A stretch of 64,000 nucleotides of DNA, taken from positions 6,262,753 to 6,326,752 of the forward strand of contig NC_085135.1 of assembly GCF_030269925.1 (NCBI RefSeq), written 5' to 3'. The stretch comes from Bombyx mori (lineage: Eukaryota; Arthropoda; Insecta; Lepidoptera; Bombycidae). The notes beneath the pieces are model-generated. The model worked only from the letters and a program-made list of their open reading frames with translations. It searched no databases and had not been told where the DNA came from. How positions within the stretch are numbered: the first letter of the stretch is position 1; each line of letters opens with the position of its first letter. Of this stretch, positions 54,830 to 63,418 are shown piece by piece. The translations under genes and the position numbers were made by a program.

Positions 54830-54926
54830 CCGATCTTTTTCGTTGCAGGGATTCCTAGGTGTTAGGTAGGTAGGCTAGGTGTAGGGGTAGGATAGCCTAG
54901 TTAGGCTTTGCAACGAAAGAGATCGG
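54830..54926 (+). repeat. Hairpin in 5' unit 1
   Basis: CCGATCTTTTTCGTTGCA (54830-54847) can pair with TGCAACGAAAGAGATCGG (54909-54926) over 18 bp with one mismatch. The loop is rich in TAGG, with TTAGG at two places. The same structure is at 55705-55801 in unit 2. Confidence 0.8.
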
Positions 54927-55704
54927 ATGACGCGGACCAAAACCAGCAGGGGGAGTTGCGGGCTCTCCACGCCCTTTACTCGCTGAAGGGTGTTTCTCCT
55001 GGAGACGCTCAGGCTCCCTCTCTCTTCCCCTTTCATCCCTCTTTTTGTTTTTTCTTCGGGTCACGTCCGACCCGTTTCGGACGTAACCCATGGGAGATGG
55101 TGGGCCACTTCTGGCCTGCCCTTCGGTGGAGAAGTGAGCCGGCGTTGCTTACGCATCTTCCGGCCGCTGGTCGCCATGTCCCCGGCTTCGGCTACAGGGG
55201 CACGCCCTCCAGAGGGGGGTACCGGTATACCGGCGTGGCTTCGTCGTTGTAGCTCTTTTGAGCGTCGGGCGGTGGTCTGCCGTGTTGCACTCGGCGGGCC
55301 GCCGGAAAACCCGTAATCCTCACCGCGTGGGGGACGGGGGCCGCTGCCGCGAGGCACGGGGCCGCGAGGACGTACACCTCTTTAAAAAATGCCCCAATCC
55401 TAAGCTCTGGTGCCCGGCGATGGGATGAATGGCTGGAGGGAGTCCAGTCCCGAGGGTACCAACCAGACCCCAGGGGACCGACCCCTGGTTAATCAAAAAG
55501 GAAAAATGAAAATGGCATCTGTTAAAATAGTATTACCCCAGGAGGGTACCTCCCCCCGAGGGACCTGGGCGGGCCCCCCGGCGCGCACTCTGCGTGGCCG
55601 GGGGCTCCGTCTGTGGGGGAGTTTTGCTGGACTTCCACCGGGCGCGTCCGTAGGTGGCGGATAACGGGATCCTCTGGGAACAGTCCCACTCCCAGGGGTA
55701 TCGT

Positions 55705-55801
55705 CCGATCTTTTTCGTTGCAAGGATTCTTAGGTGTTAGGGAGGTAGGTTAGGTGTAGGAGTAGGGTAGCCTAGTTAGGCCTTGCAACGAAAGAGATCG
55801 G
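55705..55801 (+). repeat. Hairpin in 5' unit 2
   Basis: The same inverted arms as in unit 1 (55705-55722 and 55784-55801). The loop again contains TTAGG and TAGG strings but differs at several positions, while the arms are unchanged. Confidence 0.8.
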
Positions 55802-56390
55802 ATGACGCGGACCAAAACCAGCAGGGGGAGTTGCGGGCTCTCCACGCCCTTCACTCGCTGAAGGGTGTTCCTCCTGGAGACGCTCGGGCTCCCTCTCTCT
55901 TCCCCCTTCTTCCCCTTTTTATTTTTTCGGGTAACGTCCGACCCGTTTCGGACCTAACCCACGGGTGGTGGTGGGCCACTTTTGGCCTGCCCTTCGATGG
56001 AGAAGTGAGCCGGCGTTGCTTACGCATCTTCCGGCCGCTGGTCGCCATGTCCCCGGCTTCGGCTACAGGGGCACGCCCTCCAGAGGGGGGTACCGGTATA
56101 CCGGCGTGGCTTCGTCGTTGTTGCTCTTTTGAGCGTCGGGCGGTGGTCTGCCGTGTTGCTCGTTGCACTCGGCGGGCCGCCGGCCAACCCGTAATCCCCA
56201 CCGCGTGGGGGACGGGGGCCGCTGCCGCGAGGCACGGGGCCGCGAGGACGTAAACCTCTTTAAAAAATGCCCCAATCCTAAGCTCTGGTGCCCGGCGATG
56301 GGATGAATGGCTGGAGGGAGTCCAGTCCCAAGAATACCAACCAGACCCCAGGGGACCGACCCCTGGTTAATCAAAAAGGAAAAATGAAAA

Positions 56391-58805
56391 ATGGCACCTG
56401 TGAAGAACTTATTACCCCAGGAGGGTACCTCCCGCTCCGCGGGGGGAGAATCCCTCCGTGCGGTCGAGCGATCGGCCGCACGCTGCCCCACCGTTTCTGG
56501 GGGGGGCACACACTGCCACGAGGAAGGGGGCGACAGCACAGGTCGCGTAAGGGACAGAGTCCCAACCGTGCTACTCGAGCGCTGCGAGAGTTTGATCTCG
56601 TTGCACTCGGCGCGGAGCTCCGCGAGGGGCGACGCGTCTAGTGGGCGGGAGACGCCAGCGCTGCTAGTGGACAGCACCCAACAGCGGACACGGCGGAAGC
56701 GGAAGTCGGCTCGACAGCCGGCATCCTCCGCTCAGTCTGACTCGTCGGAAGGAGAGCCTGCCAGCGCCAAGTACATGGCGTTGGCGGAAGGGCCGGCGGC
56801 TGCTTCGGCGCCGCCCGCCACTGACTTTGACAAGCCGTCGTCTTGCGGACTGGACGCTGCCTCTTCGGCGCAGTCCAGGGCCGCCTGCCGTGAGGCGAAA
56901 AATAAAAAGGAAAGGAAGCTAGAAGAGATTGAGCGCCTACAGAGAGCCCTGACGTTGGTGGGTCCCTCTGACCCCCTCCGATCTTGTCAGATAGTTGGCA
57001 AAATAGTTGCGACTATTGCAGCCAAATCGACTGGAGGCCTCAAGGGCACCGAAGTGTCGGCCATGAAATCGGCGGCCGCCACACTGGAGGAGAGGCTGCA
57101 GGACGTTGTGGACCGCACCACAACCGTGGAGACGGCGGGCTTGCGGCAGGAAGTGGCCCTGCTGCACACCCGCCTCGAGCAAGTATCGGCCGAGAATGGC
57201 CAACTTCAGGCGGCGAATGGGCAACTTAGAGTGGACATGGCCGAGTTGCGAACGATGGTTGCCGACCTCATTGAGCGGCAACGCAGCTCGGCCCCTGTCC
57301 TTCCTCCGCCCGAAGCAGAAGGCCTCACTGAGGTCGAGGAGCTGAGGCGGCAGCTCCTCATACAGGAAGCACGCAGCTCCAGGGTGGAGCGTGCGAGGCC
57401 GCCCCTCGCCCATGAGGCGAAAGGCAGTGCGCCCGTGCCAGCACCCCGGAAAACAGTGGCCGTCAGAACGTATGGCGGCCCTACAAAAGGCGCGACACCT
57501 GCGGCACGCCCGGTCGCCTCGGCTGCTGTTCCGGCCAAGCCTGGACCATCGCGGAACCAACAAAATACGGGGGCACCAAAACCCGCCCCCTCAGGAGCAC
57601 CAGTCACCGGCCAGCGGAAGACTAAGACGACTGCTCCTGCCCCGTCCCAGCCTGCGAAGGCGGGGCCCGGCAGGAGCCGAAATAAGAAGAAGGGGGGCGT
57701 CAACGCCGCCAAACCGGCCCCGACCCCCCAGCCCCGCCCACTGCCCCCTGCCCCGGCCAATATGGAAGAGGCCTGGACGACGGTAGTGCGGCGCGGGCCC
57801 AAAAAGGTGGCGGCGCCTCCTGCGCCGCGCCCCAGGCCCGCCCCTGCGGCCACCGCTCCCCGCCAAGAGGGTCGAGCGGAGCCGAGGGGCCGAACTGGAA
57901 GAAGGAGGCCGCGCGCCCCACGGTCGGCTGCAGTGGTAGTGGAGCTGCTGCCGGCCGGCAAAGAAAAGGGCATCACCTACCACGAGGTGATGACCCAGGC
58001 GCGCGGCGGCGTGAATGTGGACGCCCTCGGCGTGGAGAGGGGCATCAAGGTCCGGCAGACGGCCAACGGGGCCCGTCTCATAGAGTGCCCCGGCCCGAAC
58101 ACCAACGCCGCGGCCGAAAAATTGGCGGCCCGGTTGAGGGAGATTCTGCCGGACCCCGAGGTGGTGCGCATCGCGCGGCCCGTGAAGATGGGAGAAGTCA
58201 AAATCACGGGCCTCGACGAGTGCGCAACTAAGGAGGAGGTCGCCGCGGCCATCACGTCGCAGGGCAACTGCGCCCTCGCCGACGTCAAAGTCGGAGAGCT
58301 CCGGGTGACATATTCCGGAACCCGGACGGCGTGGGCGCGTTGCCCGATTGCAACGGCGACCCTCCTGGCCACCCCTCCACAGGGGCGGCCTTCCGACAGC
58401 CCAGGAAGGCTGCGCGTGGGCTGGGTAGTGGCCCACGTGCAGCTGCAGGATGCCAGGCCGTGGCGCTGTCTTCGGTGCTTCGGCACCGGCCACGGTCTCG
58501 CCAAGTGCCCCTCGACCGTGGACCGCAGCGGCTTGTGTTTCCGCTGCGGCCAACCGGGGCACAAGGCAGCCTCCTGCACCACAGCCGCGCCGCACTGCGT
58601 CTTGTGCGACGCGGCCAAAAGGAAGGCCGACCACCGGGCCGGGGGCCCGGCGTGTAAATCCGCCCCCTCCTCTACAAAAACGAGAAGGGGCGGAAAGAAA
58701 AAGAAGCCGGCTGCAAAAAGGGCAGCCGGTGAGTCAGCTCCCGCCGCGGCACGAGAAGAGCCGCAGGGCGGGACAGACGAGGGAGCGATGGACGTAGCCC
58801 CGTAA
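56391..58805 (+). CDS. R1-clade LINE ORF1, gag-like RNA-binding protein
   Basis: 804 codons from the ATG at 56391. The N-terminus is basic and serine-rich; a coiled-coil-like region follows (KERKLEEIERLQRAL, later LRQEVALLHTRLEQVSAENG); then a long proline/alanine-rich linker; a conserved domain (about residues 500-640, GVNVDALGVERGIKVRQTA and PDPEVVRIARP); and three zinc knuckles near the end (CLRCFGTGHGLAKC, CFRCGQPGHKAASC, CVLCDAAKRKADH with a later C). By family it binds LINE RNA and forms the particle. Unbroken. The stop overlaps the ORF2 start. The opposite-strand frames (57206-58876) are shadows. Confidence 0.92.
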   Translation: MAPVKNLLPQEGTSRSAGGESLRAVERSAARCPTVSGGGTHCHEEGGDSTGRVRDRVPTVLLERCESLISLHSARSSARGDASSGRETPALLVDSTQQRTRRKRKSARQPASSAQSDSSEGEPASAKYMALAEGPAAASAPPATDFDKPSSCGLDAASSAQSRAACREAKNKKERKLEEIERLQRALTLVGPSDPLRSCQIVGKIVATIAAKSTGGLKGTEVSAMKSAAATLEERLQDVVDRTTTVETAGLRQEVALLHTRLEQVSAENGQLQAANGQLRVDMAELRTMVADLIERQRSSAPVLPPPEAEGLTEVEELRRQLLIQEARSSRVERARPPLAHEAKGSAPVPAPRKTVAVRTYGGPTKGATPAARPVASAAVPAKPGPSRNQQNTGAPKPAPSGAPVTGQRKTKTTAPAPSQPAKAGPGRSRNKKKGGVNAAKPAPTPQPRPLPPAPANMEEAWTTVVRRGPKKVAAPPAPRPRPAPAATAPRQEGRAEPRGRTGRRRPRAPRSAAVVVELLPAGKEKGITYHEVMTQARGGVNVDALGVERGIKVRQTANGARLIECPGPNTNAAAEKLAARLREILPDPEVVRIARPVKMGEVKITGLDECATKEEVAAAITSQGNCALADVKVGELRVTYSGTRTAWARCPIATATLLATPPQGRPSDSPGRLRVGWVVAHVQLQDARPWRCLRCFGTGHGLAKCPSTVDRSGLCFRCGQPGHKAASCTTAAPHCVLCDAAKRKADHRAGGPACKSAPSSTKTRRGGKKKKPAAKRAAGESAPAAAREEPQGGTDEGAMDVAP

Positions 58806-58807
58806 TG
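58803..58807 (+). promoter_or_regulatory. Overlapping stop/start TAATG between ORF1 and ORF2
   Basis: The ORF1 stop TAA and the ORF2 ATG share one base. This layout is known in the silkworm LINE SART1, where ORF2 is translated by termination and re-initiation. By analogy the same coupling is likely here. Confidence 0.8.
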
Positions 58808-61800
58808 GGTTGCGTCCATCGCTTCCTCCAAAGTAATTTGAACCACTCCGCCAGGGCACAGGATCTCCTCATCCACACCATGGCGGAGTGGTCAATCGAC
58901 GTCGCTGTCGCTGCGGAGCCGTACTTCGTCCCCACCGACCAGGACTGCTGGATGGGGGACGTGGACGGCTCCGTGGCCATTGTGTTGAGACAGTCCGCGG
59001 CGTTACCCCCCTTGGAAATGGTGGCCAGGGGACCCGGGTACGTCGCGGCTAGGATCGACGGGACCGTCGTGATCGGGGCGTACTTTTCTCCGAACAGGAG
59101 CCTCGCCGAGTTCGAGCGGTTTCTAGGCGGGCTCGAGGTGATCTTGCACCGCTTCGGGTCCCGCCCTGTCATCGTCGCGGGGGACCTCAATGCCAAGTGT
59201 ACGGCTTGGGGCTCCCCCCGCACGGATTCGCGAGGCGAGGCTCTTTCGGAGTGGGCGATCGCGACCGGCCTCTGTCTCCTAAACAGAGGCACGGTCGCGA
59301 CTTGCGTGCGGTGGAACGGGGAATCTCACGTGGACGTGACGTTCGCGTCCCCGTCCGCCGTGCGCCGCACCCGCGGCTGGCGCGTACTCGAGGGGGCGGA
59401 GACGCTCTCGGACCACCGATACGTCCGATTTGAGCTCTTCGCCTCCTCCTTGTCGTCGTCGTCAGCCGCGGGCGCCCGCGGTGAGGAGGAGCTCCCGCAA
59501 GGTGCGCCCCGTTCGTTCCCCAGGTGGGCCTTGAAACGAATGAACAAGAAGTTGCTGATGGAGGCGGCCGCTGTTGCTGCGTGGGCGCCAAAACCCGCGC
59601 GGCTCGCGGACGTGGATGCGGAGGTCGACTGGTTCCGGGGCACCATGGCAAACATTTGTGATGCCGCCATGCCCCGGGTCGGCCCCCGAGCACCACGTGG
59701 GGGTGCGTTCTGGTGGTCGCCCGAGATCGCAAGACTCCGAGAGGAGTGCGTGAGGGCGCGCCGCCGGAGCGCACGTCACCGCCGCCGCCGTCGTCGCGAC
59801 GCTGCGTTCGCGGAGACGGCGGCCCAGCTGCACGCTGACTGTCGTCAAAAGCAGACGGCGCTGCAGCTGGCCATCGGCGAGGCCAAGAAGCAGAGCATGA
59901 AGACTCTCCTGGAGTCGCTCGACGAAGATCCCTGGGGGCGCCCATACAAGATGGTTCGCAGGAAACTGCAGCCGTGGGCGCTCCCGGTGACCGAGCGGCT
60001 CCAGCCTCGGCAGCTGCGGGAAATTGTTGCGGCACTCTTCCCGCCGGCAGCGGGGGGGGACTTTGAGCCCCCCCAGATGGACGCCACGTGGGGCACGCCT
60101 CCGCGTCGCCCCAGCGTTCCCGCTGCCGAGGAGCCCCCTCCCCCTATCACGGGGGCGGAGATCCATGCGGCCGTGTCCAAAATGAGAGCGAAGGACACGG
60201 CCCCCGGCCCTGACGGCGTTCACGGCCGGGTCTGGAGCTTGGCCTTCGAGGCCCTAGGGGACCGGCTCGGGGGGCTTTTCGAAGCGTGCCTCGAGTCGGG
60301 ACGGTTCCCGTCGAAATGGAAGACGGGCAGACTGGTCCTTCTGCGGAAGGACGGGCGCCCCGCGGACTCACCCGCGGGCTATCGCCCCATCGTGTTGCTG
60401 GACGAAGCGGGCAAGATGCTCGAGAGAATCGTCGCGGCCCGCATCGTTCAGCACCTGACCGAGACGGGTCCCGATCTTTCGGCGGAGCAATACGGCTTCA
60501 GGGAGGGCCGCTCGACGATCGACGCGATTCTGCGCGTGAGGGCCCTCTCCGACGAAGCCGTATCCCGGGGCGGGGTGGCGATGGCGTTATCCTTAGATGT
60601 AAGGAACGCCTTCAACACCCTGCCCTGGTCGGTGATCGCGGGGGCGCTGGAGTATCACGGCGTCCCCGCATACCTCCGCCGACTGATCGGCTCCTACCTC
60701 GAGGGCAGGTCGATCCAGTGCATCGGACACGGTGGGGCGATGTACCGCTTCCCCGTCGAGCGCGGTGTTCCACAGGGGTCTGTCCTGGGCCCCCTGCTGT
60801 GGAACATCGGCTACGACTGGGTCCTGCGGGGCGTCATACGGGGTCCCCTCCCCGGGCTGAGCGTAATTTGTTACGCGGACGACACGTTGGTCGTGGCTCC
60901 GGGGAGGGACTACCGGGAGTCTGCCCGTCTGGCGTGCGCAGGCGTGGCACACGTCGTCACTAGGATCCGACGGTTGGGGCTCGAGGTGGCGCTCGACAAA
61001 ACCCAGGCCCTGTTATTTCACGGGCCGGGACGAGCGCCGCCTCTGGGTGCCCACCTCGTGATCGGAGGCGTCCGCGTCGGGGTCGGGGTGACCGGTCTTC
61101 GGTACCTCGGCCTCGAACTGGATGGTCGGTGGAACTTCCGCGCTCACTTTGAGAAGTTGGGCCCTCGACTGATGGCGACGGCCGGCTCTTTGAGCCGGCT
61201 GCTTCCAAACGTCGGGGGTCCCGATCAGGTGGCGCGCCGCCTCTACATGGGGGTAGTGCGGTCGATGGCACTATACGGCGCGCCCGTATGGTGCCACGCC
61301 CTGACCCGCCAGAACGTCGCCGCGCTGCGACGTCCGCAGCGCGCGATCGCGGTCAGGGCGATCCGAGGATACCGCACCGTCTCCTTCGAGGCGGCGTGCT
61401 TGCTCGCCGGGGCGCCACCCTGGGATCTGGAGGCGGAGGCGCTCGCTGCCGATTACAGGTGGCGTAGCGACCTCCGATCTAGGGGGGAAGGGCGCCCCGG
61501 CGAAGGTGTAGTTCGAGCGCGGAGGCTCCAATCTCGGCGGTCCGTGCTGGAGGCGTGGTCTCGCCGCTTGGCGGACCCGTCGGCCGGCATCCGTACCGTC
61601 GAGGCGGTCCGCCCGGTTCTCGCGGACTGGGTGGGCCGCGACCGCGGATGCCTCACCTTCCGGCTGACGCAAATGTTGACCGGCCATGGATGTTTTGGCC
61701 GGTACCTTTTCAAAATAGCCGGAAGGGAACCGACGGCGCAGTGCCACCACTGCGCGGACCGCGACGAGGAAGATACAGCGGAACACACGCTGGCGCGTTG

Positions 61801-62053
61801 CTCTGGATTCGACGAGCAACGCGCCGCCCTCGTCGCGGTCATTGGAGAGGACCTCTCGCTGCCGCGCGTCGTGGCTACGATGCTCGGCAGCGACGCGTCC
61901 TGGAAGGCGATGCTCGACTTCTGCGAGTCCACCATCTCGCAGAAGGAGGCGGCGGAGCGAGAGAGGGAGAGCTCTTCCCTTTCCGCACCGATCCGTCGCC
62001 GTCGAGCCGGGGGCCGGAGGCGGGAATACGCCCGTACGTCCCGGCCCCTGTAG
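58805..62053 (+). CDS. R1-clade LINE ORF2 (endonuclease, reverse transcriptase, CCHC)
   Basis: 1082 codons, unbroken. APE-type endonuclease in the first 220 residues (AEPYFVPTDQDCWMG, VAGDLNAKCTAWG, HVDVTFAS, TLSDHRYVRFE). Reverse transcriptase about residues 440-720 (TAPGPDGVHGRVWS, GYRPIVLLDEAGKMLERI, SAEQYGFREGRSTIDAI, LSLDVRNAFNTLPW, GVPQGSVLGPLLWN, CYADDTLVVAPG). C-terminal zinc motif CHHCADRDEEDTAEHTLARC near residue 980. All catalytic motifs are in place, so it may be active. It nicks a target and copies LINE RNA into it; target specificity is unknown. Confidence 0.93.
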   Translation: MGCVHRFLQSNLNHSARAQDLLIHTMAEWSIDVAVAAEPYFVPTDQDCWMGDVDGSVAIVLRQSAALPPLEMVARGPGYVAARIDGTVVIGAYFSPNRSLAEFERFLGGLEVILHRFGSRPVIVAGDLNAKCTAWGSPRTDSRGEALSEWAIATGLCLLNRGTVATCVRWNGESHVDVTFASPSAVRRTRGWRVLEGAETLSDHRYVRFELFASSLSSSSAAGARGEEELPQGAPRSFPRWALKRMNKKLLMEAAAVAAWAPKPARLADVDAEVDWFRGTMANICDAAMPRVGPRAPRGGAFWWSPEIARLREECVRARRRSARHRRRRRRDAAFAETAAQLHADCRQKQTALQLAIGEAKKQSMKTLLESLDEDPWGRPYKMVRRKLQPWALPVTERLQPRQLREIVAALFPPAAGGDFEPPQMDATWGTPPRRPSVPAAEEPPPPITGAEIHAAVSKMRAKDTAPGPDGVHGRVWSLAFEALGDRLGGLFEACLESGRFPSKWKTGRLVLLRKDGRPADSPAGYRPIVLLDEAGKMLERIVAARIVQHLTETGPDLSAEQYGFREGRSTIDAILRVRALSDEAVSRGGVAMALSLDVRNAFNTLPWSVIAGALEYHGVPAYLRRLIGSYLEGRSIQCIGHGGAMYRFPVERGVPQGSVLGPLLWNIGYDWVLRGVIRGPLPGLSVICYADDTLVVAPGRDYRESARLACAGVAHVVTRIRRLGLEVALDKTQALLFHGPGRAPPLGAHLVIGGVRVGVGVTGLRYLGLELDGRWNFRAHFEKLGPRLMATAGSLSRLLPNVGGPDQVARRLYMGVVRSMALYGAPVWCHALTRQNVAALRRPQRAIAVRAIRGYRTVSFEAACLLAGAPPWDLEAEALAADYRWRSDLRSRGEGRPGEGVVRARRLQSRRSVLEAWSRRLADPSAGIRTVEAVRPVLADWVGRDRGCLTFRLTQMLTGHGCFGRYLFKIAGREPTAQCHHCADRDEEDTAEHTLARCSGFDEQRAALVAVIGEDLSLPRVVATMLGSDASWKAMLDFCESTISQKEAAERERESSSLSAPIRRRRAGGRRREYARTSRPL

Positions 62054-62586
62054 GTGGCGGCCTCCCCCCGGTGAAGGTCAAGGGGCGACCTGAGGGGGTG
62101 AGGCCGCGCGGCGCGCTACCAGCACTCTAGCGCGCTGCTGTGGAGTGAATAGAGCGACCGGTCGACGGTGTATCGCGTCCCGACCCGGCAGGCTGGTTCT
62201 GGTCCAGCGGGGTATTCCGGGACACCAGCGGCACCGTCTGGGCGGCCCGACGGGCTGCCGTACCGAGACGGCCGACGTTTCAGAGCCTTCGATTCGCCTC
62301 GAAGGCTCCGTCGGCTGGGCGTCCTTGGGGTGAGCCGCGCCGTCTGGTTGTAGTGTTGACCGCGGTAGCCCCCCTACCTCATCCGGGTTCTGACCTCGGA
62401 GGGGATCGGACGTCGGGTGTAAGAGTGCAGGGGAGTCGTTTAGTGGGTGGGCTCTAAAATCCTTGGGCCCGCGGTCTGCTCACAACACCATGCAGATCGT
62501 TGAGTCTCACATACTCCGCGCGCCCCTTTTGCGCGGGGACCTCGTAGGAGGTTCGGCCCTCTACCCGAAAAAAAAAAAAAAAAAAA
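62054..62586 (+). other. 3' UTR and poly(A) of the R1-clade LINE
   Basis: GC-rich, no gene. It ends CTCTACCCG followed by 19 A. The same 3' UTR in inverse orientation, nearly identical, is at 63419-64000. It contains a palindromic CGATTCGCCTCGAAGGC region near 62288-62308 that could fold. Confidence 0.8.
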
Positions 62587-63113
62587 GGGGTAGAATAGCA
62601 GCCATGGAAGACCTTGCCCTCCATACATTCCTATTAGGACTAATTCCCAGAATTGCAAACATGGTGAGATGCCGCGACTACAAAACTTTAAATGAAGCCA
62701 TAAATGCCGCGATATCTGAAGAAAAAATTCAGCAATTCACATTCCGTAATAATTACTCTAAACCAAGATTTGTTGAGAATTCAAATAAGAGAACAGAAAG
62801 AGTAAATGGGCCCCCGTCAAGACCTTTTACTAATAACAACAATAATCAATCAAGCTCATTCTATAGGAACCCTTCAATCTGTAGATACTGTAAAAAACCA
62901 GGGCATATTCTTGAAAATTGCAGACTTCGTGAATATAACAATAAGAGATTTTCAAACGGGTCCCGACCTTTTACTCCTTCTCAACCGCAGGCGTCCACTT
63001 CTAGAGAAACAAATTTCAAACCTAGCGGTCCCCGTGTGCATTTCACTAATGATTATGAAGATGAAGGACGAGATGAAATAGACATTCCAAGCAATAACGC
63101 TTATTTAAACTAA
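62587..63113 (+). pseudogene. Gag C-terminal fragment of a second env-type gypsy element
   Basis: Frame GRIAAMEDLALHTFLLGLIP then VRCRDYKTLNEAINAAISEE and one knuckle CRYCKKPGHILENC, closely similar to residues 155-275 of the gag at 11651. It ends GCT TAT TTA AAC TAA, the same slippery heptamer at the stop. It is cut at the left by the R1-clade LINE poly(A), so the first half of gag is absent. Confidence 0.88.
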
Positions 63114-63143
63114 CAGATGTCCCGTGTAGGTGTCGGACGGGAC
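63104..63143 (+). promoter_or_regulatory. Second copy of the predicted -1 frameshift site
   Basis: TTTAAAC at 63104-63110, gag stop at 63111-63113, 8-nt spacer from the heptamer, then GTCCCGT (63119-63125) pairing perfectly with ACGGGAC (63137-63143). The loop has GTAGGTGTCG, as at 12644-12653. The -1 frame stays open about 33 codons and then meets TGA near 63203, a sign of decay. Confidence 0.78.
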
Positions 63144-63199
63144 AAGTCTCTTCCGAAAAAAACGATGCCGTTTATATTAAAAGTAGGGCCTTAAAAGTA

Positions 63200-63308
63200 G
63201 TCTGAATCTCTCTAATAATAGGGCCGCGCAACAGGGTAGCCAGTCCCATAAGGAAAGTCTGAATCTCTCTAATAATAGGGCCGCGCAACAGGGTAGCCAG
63301 TCCCATAA
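63200..63308 (+). repeat. 57-bp tandem duplication in the gag-pol linker
   Basis: Two units starting GTCTGAATCTCTCTAATAAT at 63200 and 63257. Each contains CAACAGGGTAGCCAGTCCC, coding for QQGSQS in one frame. It matches the QGNQP repeats at the start of pol in the intact relative (12751, 12811, 12893, 12937). 57 is a multiple of three. Confidence 0.85.
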
Positions 63309-63418
63309 ATAATATCCGAATTATTCCAGTCATAAAGACAATTTGAAGGGTGACCAAACCCCTAACAAAATATGCGATATTAACAATACCGAGATGAAAC
63401 ATAAAGTTTACGAAATCC

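Larger units (their letters stand above)
54680..56429 (+). repeat. Tandem 875-bp 5' units of the R1-clade LINE
   Basis: Unit 1 is 54680-55554 and unit 2 is 55555-56429; each starts CCCGAGGGACCTGGGCGGG. Both end in the beginning of ORF1 (MASVKIVLPQEGT in unit 1; MAPVKNLLPQEGT in unit 2), so the junction is about 13 codons into ORF1. They differ at scattered sites and small indels (for example ATTTTTTCGG vs TTTTTTCTTCGG), so the duplication is not brand new. Each should carry promoter activity if the 5' UTR does. Confidence 0.92.
54680..62586 (+). mobile_element. Full-length R1-clade LINE with duplicated 5' end
   Basis: Plus strand, about 7.9 kb: two tandem 875-bp 5' units, intact ORF1 (804 codons), intact ORF2 (1082 codons), a 500-bp GC-rich 3' UTR and poly(A) at 62568-62586. 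ORF1 with three zinc knuckles, overlapping ORFs and poly(A) resemble the SART/TRAS branch of R1, but no TTAGG array flanks it. The left flank is LINE D and the right flank a retroviral-type gag, so the two sides do not match a simple insertion. Confidence 0.9.

Noticed and set aside
57206..58876. Long minus-strand frames opposite LINE ORF1
   Set aside because: High GC lowers stop frequency; they have no domain, while the plus strand has a full ORF1.
59187..60223. Long minus-strand frames opposite LINE ORF2, also seen as plus-strand frames at 29-690
   Set aside because: Antisense shadows of the endonuclease and linker regions in two copies of the same LINE.
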